From Chromatiales bacterium (GTDB lineage: Bacteria; Pseudomonadota; Gammaproteobacteria; Chromatiales; Chromatiaceae), in the NCBI GenBank assembly GCA_024762485.1, contig JANTHH010000163.1, positions 1-6,093 on the forward strand: 6,093 bases of DNA, read 5' to 3'. Each line of letters starts with the position of its first letter. Position 1 is the stretch's first letter. The translations under genes were made by a program, and so were the position numbers. Under the pieces are notes generated by a model. The model was not told the DNA's origin. It saw only the letters and a program-made list of their open reading frames with translations, and did no database searches. Of the stretch, positions 1 to 4,936 are shown one piece after another.

Positions 1-245
1 AGTTGGATACCGGCCGAACGCACCAGATCCGGGTGCATGCCGCCTACCTGGGGACGCCGATCCTGGGGGACTCGAAATATGGTGACCCGGTGGCGAATCA
101 ACATTATCGCAGCCTGGGTCTTAAGCGCCTCTTCCTGCATGCCAAGTCCCTTGAGTTCCACTGGTCTACAGGAAAAAAATTCAGTATTGACGCTCCATTG
201 CCAGAGGAACTTGATATGTTACTTGAGCGTCTGACAAGGCGATGA
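1..245 (+). CDS. rluC: 23S rRNA pseudouridine synthase, RluC type (C-terminal part, start outside window)
   Basis: This is the last 80 residues of an RluA-family pseudouridine synthase, which isomerises uridines in 23S rRNA. The reading frame is already open at the window edge (the first full codon is at base 3), so the TTG there is an internal Leu and not a start. The visible part opens with LDTGRTHQIRVH, the conserved C-terminal family motif, followed by the block GDSKYGD and then RLFLHAKSLEF, both typical of the RluC/RluD branch. The catalytic Asp (HRLDRDTSG-type motif) and any N-terminal S4 domain lie upstream and cannot be checked. The stop codon overlaps the start of the next gene (ATGA), pointing to co-transcription and coupled translation. 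The RluC assignment, rather than another RluA paralogue, rests on similarity to the remembered E. coli RluC tail and on the downstream order HAD phosphatase - sppA, which I recall following rluC in Pseudomonas. Confidence 0.85.
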   Translation, partial: LDTGRTHQIRVHAAYLGTPILGDSKYGDPVANQHYRSLGLKRLFLHAKSLEFHWSTGKKFSIDAPLPEELDMLLERLTRR

Positions 246-901
246 AATATCAATTGATCGTATTTGACTGGGACGGGACGCTGATGGATTCGGAGGCGAG
301 GATCGTCAGCTGCATGCAGCAGGCGGCACGGGACCTCGGGGTTGCGGTACCCCCCCGCGAGCAGGCACGTGATGTGATCGGGCTCGGCCTCAGCGAGGCC
401 GTCCAGCAGCTGTTCGGCGCCCAGGCCGCCGATCACTGGCAGGCCTTGGCCGAGGCCTACCGTCACCATTTCCTGGCAGGGAATCAGGCGCCGTCACCGA
501 TGTTCGAGGGCGCCCGCGAGGTGCTTGGCGACCTGGCGGAGGCGGGTCATTACCTTGCCGTCGCCACCGGCAAGAGTCGGCGGGGTCTGGACCGGGTGCT
601 CGAAGAGACCGGATTAGGCGAGCTGTTCATCATCACCCGTTCCGCCGACGAGACCTTTTCGAAGCCTCATCCCCAGATGCTGCTGGAGATCATGGAATAT
701 GTCGGGCTCGAGCCGCAGCAGAGCCTGATGATCGGCGATACCGAATATGATGTGCAGATGGCCGCGAATGCAGGGGTGGATGCCCTGGGCGTCAGCTATG
801 GGGTGCATGCACCTGAACGCCTGCTCGCCCATGGTGCCCGTCATTGCCTGACAGACATCCGCGAACTGCCCGGTTGGCTGGCAGAGACCGTGGCCGCCTG
901 A
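242..901 (+). CDS. HAD-superfamily phosphatase, subfamily IA (phosphoglycolate phosphatase-like)
   Basis: A 219-residue soluble cytoplasmic hydrolase of the haloacid dehalogenase superfamily. All four HAD motifs are present: motif I DWDGT at residues 9-13 (nucleophile Asp9, acid/base Asp11), motif II Thr109 in VATGKS, motif III Lys141 in SKPHP, and motif IV GDTEYD at 165-170 with the metal-binding acids. The segment between motifs I and II (about 15-85) has the size and helical look of the small alpha cap of subfamily IA, as in phosphoglycolate phosphatase Gph. It should therefore be an active Mg-dependent phosphomonoesterase, but the substrate cannot be read from sequence; phosphoglycolate, a sugar phosphate or a nucleotide are all possible. 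The start is the ATG that overlaps the rluC stop by four bases. An AAGG at 236-239 sits only two bases before it, too close for a normal Shine-Dalgarno, so translation probably depends on coupling to rluC. Confidence 0.92.
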   Translation: MKYQLIVFDWDGTLMDSEARIVSCMQQAARDLGVAVPPREQARDVIGLGLSEAVQQLFGAQAADHWQALAEAYRHHFLAGNQAPSPMFEGAREVLGDLAEAGHYLAVATGKSRRGLDRVLEETGLGELFIITRSADETFSKPHPQMLLEIMEYVGLEPQQSLMIGDTEYDVQMAANAGVDALGVSYGVHAPERLLAHGARHCLTDIRELPGWLAETVAA

Positions 902-924
902 AGACAACTTACTTTATTGATACC

Positions 925-932
925 GAGAGAGA
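925..932 (+). promoter_or_regulatory. Ribosome binding site of sppA
   Basis: A purine run GAGAGAGA ends six bases before the ATG at 939 and supports this start. It is a moderate match to the Shine-Dalgarno core. No convincing promoter is visible in the 37 bases between the HAD gene and sppA, so sppA is probably read from the upstream operon. Confidence 0.55.
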
Positions 933-938
933 CCGACC

Positions 939-1925
939 ATGAGTGACGACTGGACGATAAAAGATGACGACAGGCCGGCCGGGGATGATGGCCGCTGGGA
1001 GCGGGATTTACTGACCGATCTGGCCACCAGCAGCCTCAAGGAGCGCAAGACGGCACGGCGCTGGAGCATCTTTTTCAAGTTGCTCACCTTCGCCTACCTG
1101 TTCCTGCTGCTGGGGATGCTGTCTCTCGATACCCTGTCGGAATCGGCCCTGGAAGTCGGACCGCACACCGCCCTGGTGGACATCACCGGGGTTATCGCAC
1201 CCGGAGGCGAGGTGGATGCGGATGACGTCAGCGAGGCACTGCGGAATGCCTTCGAGGACAAGAACACCAAGGGCGTGTTGCTGCGTATCAACAGCCCGGG
1301 TGGCTCGCCGGTGCAGTCGAGTTATATCTACAAGGAGATCCGCCGTCTGCGCGAGAAATACCCGAAGATCCCCCTCTATGCGGTGGTCAGTGACGTCTGC
1401 GCCTCCGGCGGCTACTACATCGCCTCTGCGGCCGACGAGATCTATGTCAGCGAGTCCAGCGTGGTGGGTTCGATCGGTGTCATCATGAGCAGCTTTGGTT
1501 TTGTCGAGACCATGGACAAGCTCGGTGTCGAACGCCGGCTGCTGACAGCGGGCGAACACAAGGCCATTCTTGATCCTTTCTCACCCCAGAACGATTTCGA
1601 CACCCGTCACATGCAGACCATGCTCGACAACATCCACGGCCAGTTCATTGATGCCGTCAAGGCAGGCAGGGGAGACCGTCTGGCAGATAACCCGGAGCTC
1701 TTCAGCGGCCTGTTCTGGACGGGGGCCGAGAGTGTTGAACTTGGGCTGGCCGACGGCATCGCCACGCCCGGGCAGGTGGCACGGGAGATCATCAAGGAAG
1801 AGAAGATTGTCGATTTCACCCTGAAGGAGGACCTGCTGGAAAAACTCACCGCCAGGCTGGGGGCCTCGATGACAGAGAGTCTGGCCCGGCTTACCGGCTT
1901 GGCCGGCTCACCGGCGCCGCGCTGA
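939..1925 (+). CDS. sppA: Signal peptide peptidase SppA, short single-domain form (peptidase family S49)
   Basis: A 328-residue inner-membrane serine protease that degrades signal peptides left after secretion. Residues 1-41 form a charged, Asp-rich cytoplasmic tail, and residues 43-63 (IFFKLLTFAYLFLLLGML) are a single transmembrane anchor; the rest should be periplasmic. The S49 core is clear: INSPGGS at 118-123, the nucleophile Ser156 in CASGGYYIA, and the general-base Lys208 in GEHKAILDPFSP. The Ser-Lys spacing of 52 matches what I recall for Bacillus SppA (Ser147/Lys199). The length fits the half-size, single-domain SppA found in many bacteria, not the roughly 618-residue duplicated E. 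coli protein. SohB, the other short S49 family, is less likely, because the order rluC - HAD - sppA and the MSDDW... start with ARRWxIFFKLLTF resemble Pseudomonas SppA. No terminator with a T tract follows; the phoB promoter starts about 30 bases after the stop. Confidence 0.94.
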   Translation: MSDDWTIKDDDRPAGDDGRWERDLLTDLATSSLKERKTARRWSIFFKLLTFAYLFLLLGMLSLDTLSESALEVGPHTALVDITGVIAPGGEVDADDVSEALRNAFEDKNTKGVLLRINSPGGSPVQSSYIYKEIRRLREKYPKIPLYAVVSDVCASGGYYIASAADEIYVSESSVVGSIGVIMSSFGFVETMDKLGVERRLLTAGEHKAILDPFSPQNDFDTRHMQTMLDNIHGQFIDAVKAGRGDRLADNPELFSGLFWTGAESVELGLADGIATPGQVAREIIKEEKIVDFTLKEDLLEKLTARLGASMTESLARLTGLAGSPAPR

Positions 1926-1954
1926 GACGCACAGTGGTGGCAGGTTGCAGATTT

Positions 1955-1988
1955 GTTTCATTTTTCTGTCACATCCATAGCGTGTAAT
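1955..1988 (+). promoter_or_regulatory. Pho box and -10 element of the phoB promoter
   Basis: Two 7-bp half-sites spaced 11 bp apart form a PhoB binding box at 1955-1972: GTTTCAT (5 of 7 to CTGTCAT) and CTGTCAC (perfect to CTGTCAY), joined by TTTT. I count 14 of 18 matches to the Pho box CTGTCATAWAWCTGTCAY. Ten bases after the box, TGTAAT at 1983-1988 matches the sigma70 -10 TATAAT in five of six positions. That ten-base spacing equals the one I recall in the E. coli phoB promoter, where PhoB replaces -35 recognition. Transcription would start near 1995. The layout predicts activation by phosphorylated PhoB under low phosphate, hence positive autoregulation of phoB and phoR. Confidence 0.8.
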
Positions 1989-2011
1989 CCGCATCAGGTG
2001 AGGGGATTACA
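1983..2011. repeat. 8-bp perfect inverted repeat over the phoB -10 element and leader
   Basis: TGTAATCC at 1983-1990 and GGATTACA at 2004-2011 are exact reverse complements separated by 13 bases. The left arm contains the proposed -10 element and the right arm ends on the first base of the phoB Shine-Dalgarno AAGGA. It could be an operator for a dimeric regulator or, in RNA read through from sppA, a hairpin just ahead of the ribosome binding site. RNA started at the Pho promoter (near 1995) would lack the left arm. Function is inferred only; the repeat itself is plain in the sequence. Confidence 0.5.
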
Positions 2012-2015
2012 AGGA
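2011..2015 (+). promoter_or_regulatory. Ribosome binding site of phoB
   Basis: AAGGA lies 7 bases before a GTG at 2023 and 10 bases before the ATG at 2026. Both are in the same frame. Spacing favours the GTG; codon preference and the fit to the E. coli PhoB N-terminus favour the ATG. Confidence 0.6.
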
Positions 2016-2025
2016 AAAGACTGTG

Positions 2026-2718
2026 ATGGCTGAAACAAAAATCCTGGTTGTCGAGGATGAGGATCCGGTTCGTGAGTTGCTCACGGCAACCCTCGAAGGC
2101 GCGGGCTACGAGGTTGCCGAGGCAGCCGACGCCCAGACGGCGCAGCAGCTTGCCAGCGACGTGCAGCCCGACCTCATCCTGCTCGACTGGATGTTGCCTG
2201 GGATGAGCGGCCTCGAATTCACCCGCTGGCTGAAACGGGACGAGGGCTATCGGGACATGCCCATCATCATGCTCACCGCGCGGGGCGAGGAGAACAGCAA
2301 GGTGCAGGGCCTCGAGGCCGGCGTGGATGATTATGTCACCAAGCCATTCTCCACCCGCGAGCTGCTGGCGCGCATCAAGGCCGTGCTGCGTCGCGCCGGT
2401 GCCGACCAGGGGGAAGTGGTGGAACTGGAAAGTGGGTTGGCCATTGATCTCGGACAGCACCGGGTGACGGCCAACAAGCAACCGGTGCCCGTCGGCCCCA
2501 CCGAGTTCAGGCTGTTGCATTTCTTCATGACCCACCCGGAGCGGGTCTACTCGCGCTCTCAGTTGCTGGACCAGGTCTGGGGTCGCAATGTCTACATCGA
2601 GGAAAGGACAGTGGATGTGCATATCCGGCGCCTGCGCAAGGCACTCGAGCCCTACGGATTCGAAAACCTGGTCCAGACCGTCCGCGGCGTCGGTTACCGG
2701 TTCTCCCACCAACTCTGA
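2026..2718 (+). CDS. phoB: Phosphate regulon response regulator PhoB
   Basis: A 230-residue OmpR/PhoB-family transcription factor that, once phosphorylated by PhoR, binds Pho boxes and activates phosphate-starvation genes. The receiver domain spans about 4-123: acidic pocket Glu10/Asp11 (VVEDED), phospho-acceptor Asp54 in LILLDWMLPG, Thr84 in MLTARGEE and Lys106 in VTKPFS. The winged-helix DNA-binding domain spans about 132-229, with GPTEFRLLHFFMTHPERVYS, the recognition region ERTVDVHIRRLRKALEP and the wing VRGVGYRFS. These blocks match E. coli PhoB (229 residues, Asp54) nearly word for word as I remember it, which separates it from KdpE or OmpR. I chose the ATG; a GTG one codon earlier (2023) gives 231 residues and cannot be excluded. 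It is preceded by its own Pho box and followed after 3 bases by phoR. Confidence 0.97.
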   Translation: MAETKILVVEDEDPVRELLTATLEGAGYEVAEAADAQTAQQLASDVQPDLILLDWMLPGMSGLEFTRWLKRDEGYRDMPIIMLTARGEENSKVQGLEAGVDDYVTKPFSTRELLARIKAVLRRAGADQGEVVELESGLAIDLGQHRVTANKQPVPVGPTEFRLLHFFMTHPERVYSRSQLLDQVWGRNVYIEERTVDVHIRRLRKALEPYGFENLVQTVRGVGYRFSHQL

Positions 2719-2721
2719 ATC

Positions 2722-4056
2722 ATGCCATCCAGCTGGTCCCATGAAGTCTGGCGCCTGGTCACGATCCTCGCCATTTGCCTGGTGCTCGGACTGCTGCAGG
2801 ACCGGGTACTGGTATACCTGCTCCTGGGAACCAGCGCGGGTTTGGGGTGGTACCTTTATAACCTTTATCGACTGCACAAGTGGCTGGCTCACCCGCGGTC
2901 GCGGGATGTGCCGCTGGAGCCGGGCGTCTGGGGGGATCTCTACTACCTGGTACTGCGGATGCAGGCCCACAACCAGGCACGCAAGCGTAAGCTCCGCGAC
3001 CTGCTCGCACAATTCAGGGCCTCGGCAGAGGCCCTGCCAGATGCGGCAGTCGCGCTGAGCAACGAATGGGAGATCCGCTGGTTCAACGAGGCGGCCGTTA
3101 ACCTGCTGAATCTACGTCCCGGGCAGGATATCGGCAGCCCCATTCTCAATCTTTTCCGCAGCCCGGACCTCTCCACCTACCTGGAGGCCGGACAATTCGG
3201 GCGTGATCTGGAGATCAATGCCCCGGGTAACCTGGAGCTCAAGCTGTCGGTACGTGTCATTCCCTATGGTGAGCACCAGTGGCTGCTGCTGGCACAGGAC
3301 ATCACCGAACGTTACCGCCTCGAACGCGTGCGCAAGGACTTTGTCGCCAATGTATCCCATGAGCTGAGGACGCCACTGACCGTGCTCAGTGGTTTCATTG
3401 AAAATCTCCGTCACGATGACACCGCGCCCGAATGTGTCCAGCGCTGGGAACGCCCTCTGGCATTGATGGATCAACAGGCCGAGCGGATGCGGCACATCGT
3501 CGAGGATCTGCTGCTTCTGGCGCAACTGGAAGGCGCAGAAAGCCGGCCGTCGCAGACCCGGGTGGATGTGGCGGCCCTGGCACAGACGGTCGTCACGGAT
3601 GCCGGTAACTGCCGTCCGGAGGGACATGCGGCCCTGCATCTCGAGATCGGCACAGACAGGCAGTTGCTGGGAGAGCCCGGCCAACTTCACAGTGCCTTCT
3701 CGAATCTGGTGGTCAATGCGGTGAACTACACGCCGGAGACCGGCGATATCACGGTGAAATGGTACGAATGCGGCGAAGGGGCCTGCTTCGAGGTTGAGGA
3801 CACGGGCGAGGGAATCGCCGCCGAACACCTGTCACGACTGACGGAGCGTTTTTACCGGGTGGACACCGGGCGCTCGCGCAAGCGTGGCGGCACCGGCCTT
3901 GGTCTGGCAATCGTCAAGCATGTACTGCAGCATCATGATGCCGAGCTGGAGATTGTCAGCCAGCCAGGCAGCGGCAGCCGCTTCATCTGCCGTTTTCCCG
4001 GCCACCGCTGCATCCAGCCGAAACAGGGGCAGGCAGCCAACCCGCAGAGCGGGTAA
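2722..4056 (+). CDS. phoR: Phosphate regulon sensor histidine kinase PhoR
   Basis: A 444-residue inner-membrane kinase/phosphatase that sets PhoB phosphorylation according to signals from the Pst transporter through PhoU. Two membrane segments lie at about 11-26 and 29-47 with almost no periplasmic loop, typical of PhoR, which does not sense external phosphate directly. A charged linker follows (about 57-95), then a PAS domain (about 97-195, starting RASAEALPDAAVAL). The HisKA domain (about 203-270) carries phospho-acceptor His213 in VSHELRTPLT. The HATPase domain (about 315-426) has the N box SNLVVNAVNYTP (Asn328, Asn332), G1 DTGEG at 360-364, the F-box TERFYRVD at 374-381 and G2 GGTGLGLAIVKH at 389-400. 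His213 is also the position I recall for E. coli PhoR. No Shine-Dalgarno is visible before the ATG, so translation is probably coupled to phoB, whose stop is 3 bases away. The last 15 or so residues form a polar tail beyond the conserved fold. Confidence 0.96.
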   Translation: MPSSWSHEVWRLVTILAICLVLGLLQDRVLVYLLLGTSAGLGWYLYNLYRLHKWLAHPRSRDVPLEPGVWGDLYYLVLRMQAHNQARKRKLRDLLAQFRASAEALPDAAVALSNEWEIRWFNEAAVNLLNLRPGQDIGSPILNLFRSPDLSTYLEAGQFGRDLEINAPGNLELKLSVRVIPYGEHQWLLLAQDITERYRLERVRKDFVANVSHELRTPLTVLSGFIENLRHDDTAPECVQRWERPLALMDQQAERMRHIVEDLLLLAQLEGAESRPSQTRVDVAALAQTVVTDAGNCRPEGHAALHLEIGTDRQLLGEPGQLHSAFSNLVVNAVNYTPETGDITVKWYECGEGACFEVEDTGEGIAAEHLSRLTERFYRVDTGRSRKRGGTGLGLAIVKHVLQHHDAELEIVSQPGSGSRFICRFPGHRCIQPKQGQAANPQSG

Positions 4057-4062
4057 TATTTG
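4040..4062 (+). terminator. Weak hairpin on the phoR stop codon, possible attenuator
   Basis: ACCCGC (4040-4045), a 3-base loop AGA, and GCGGGT (4049-4054) form a perfect 6-bp stem. It is followed by AATATTTG, which is A/T-rich but not a real U tract. The right arm enters the phoR stop codon TAA at 4054-4056. It resembles a weak intrinsic terminator or processing site between phoR and phoU. The short stem and poor U run mean strong termination is unlikely. Confidence 0.3.
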
Positions 4063-4081
4063 TCATATCGAAAGCAATAAT
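4060..4081 (+). promoter_or_regulatory. Single Pho half-site with a -10-like element before phoU (tentative)
   Basis: TTGTCAT at 4060-4066 matches the Pho half-site CTGTCAT in six of seven bases, and AATAAT at 4076-4081, nine bases on, matches TATAAT in five of six. The partner half-site expected 11 bp away on either side is absent (GCGGGTA upstream, AAAGCAA downstream). It could be a minor internal promoter for phoU, but chance is a real alternative in this short A/T-rich gap. Confidence 0.2.
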
Positions 4082-4107
4082 CCACAGGCCAGGGGTCGAG
4101 CATTCAC

Positions 4108-4821
4108 ATGGATCAGTCAAAACTGCAGCAGCATTACTCCCAGCAATACAACACCGAGCTGGAGGAGGTACGCACCGCGGTGCTGCGTATGGGCGGATTG
4201 GTGGAACAGCAGCTGGAGCGGGCACTTTCCGCGTTGCAGCACGGCGATTCCAGTCAGGGGGAGGTGGTTGTTGCCAATGACTACCAGGTCAACGCGCTGG
4301 ATGTGGACATCGACGACCGCTGCACCACCATCATCGCCCGGCGCCAGCCCACCGCCAGTGACCTGCGCCTGGTCATGACAGTGATAAAGACCACGGCGGA
4401 CCTCGAGCGTATCGGCGATGAGGCCAAGCGGGTGGCCCGCATGGCCATCAGGTTGTCTGCCAGCGATCACGGGCGCAGTCTGTTCCTCCAGCTCGAACAC
4501 CTCGGCGACCAGGTCCGGGAGATGCTACATGGCGTGCTCGATGCCTATGCGCGGATGGATGTCGACCAGGCCATCAAGGTCGCCCACCAGGACAAGCGGG
4601 TGGATGCTGAATATGAGAATGTGCTGCGGCAGGCCATCACCTACATGATGGAGGACCCTCGTTCCATCCCGCTGATCCTGGACGTTATCTGGTCGGCCCG
4701 TGCCCTTGAACGCATCGGTGACCGCTGCTGCAACATCAGCGAGTACGTGATCTATTTCGTCAAGGGCAAGGATGTCCGACACACCAGTCTCGACCAGATG
4801 GAAAAAGAGGTGAACGCCTGA
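4108..4821 (+). CDS. phoU: Phosphate signalling protein PhoU
   Basis: A 237-residue, probably all-helical cytoplasmic protein that links the PstSCAB phosphate transporter to PhoR and represses the Pho response when phosphate is plentiful. It shows the twofold repeat of the family: each three-helix bundle has a metal-binding E(D)xxxD motif, seen as DLERIGDEAKR at 98-108 and ALERIGDRCCNISE at 199-212. The ending EYVIYFVKGKDVRH is a good PhoU signature, and the length fits the E. coli protein (about 241). There is no membrane segment, as expected. The ATG at 4108 is the only reasonable start; AGGGG at 4091-4095 is 12 bases away, longer than ideal, and a weak GAG at 4098-4100 is 7 away. It follows phoR by 51 bases. 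Elsewhere phoU usually follows pstB, so this phoB-phoR-phoU order without pst genes in view is a variant layout. Confidence 0.95.
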   Translation: MDQSKLQQHYSQQYNTELEEVRTAVLRMGGLVEQQLERALSALQHGDSSQGEVVVANDYQVNALDVDIDDRCTTIIARRQPTASDLRLVMTVIKTTADLERIGDEAKRVARMAIRLSASDHGRSLFLQLEHLGDQVREMLHGVLDAYARMDVDQAIKVAHQDKRVDAEYENVLRQAITYMMEDPRSIPLILDVIWSARALERIGDRCCNISEYVIYFVKGKDVRHTSLDQMEKEVNA

Positions 4822-4922
4822 GCGGCGGGTTGCGTGTGTTCACCGGCTTCCGGTCCCCTGCTTATCGTCGTCTGCGGGCGATGCTGCATGGCGTGTGGCC
4901 GTTTGTTTTGGCTGAAGACGGC

Positions 4923-4929
4923 AAGGTGA
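4923..4929 (+). promoter_or_regulatory. Ribosome binding site of the O-glycosylation ligase gene
   Basis: AAGGTGA lies 7 bases before the ATG at 4937, close to ideal spacing, and fixes this start. The 115-base gap that holds it has no recognisable Pho box or sigma70 promoter. It contains only a 5-bp hairpin (ACCGG 4842-4846, CCGGT 4850-4854) with no T tract. Confidence 0.7.
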
Positions 4930-4936
4930 ACTAGGC

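Noticed and set aside
1894..1906. Stem CCGGC-TTG-GCCGG near the end of sppA as a terminator.
   Set aside because: It is inside the coding sequence with only 5 bp and no T tract behind it; the next T-rich run is about 45 bases on and belongs to the Pho box region.
1969..3012. Long open frame on the - strand opposite phoB and the start of phoR (347 codons).
   Set aside because: It lies opposite phoB, whose protein is certain. Its translation is rich in His, Gln and Pro with no recognisable domain, as expected for the complement of a GC-rich gene.
3112..3828. 238-codon frame on the - strand opposite the middle of phoR.
   Set aside because: It overlaps the PAS, HisKA and ATPase segments of phoR, which are unmistakable, and shows no domain of its own.
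4842..4854. Hairpin ACCGG-CTT-CCGGT after phoU as a terminator.
   Set aside because: The stem is only 5 bp, and it is followed by CCCCTGC, not a T run, so intrinsic termination is not supported.
4830..4934. 34-codon frame (TTG start) in the gap between phoU and the ligase, ending just before the ligase ATG.
   Set aside because: It has no ATG, no good ribosome binding site and no recognisable similarity. Conservation in relatives would be needed to support it.
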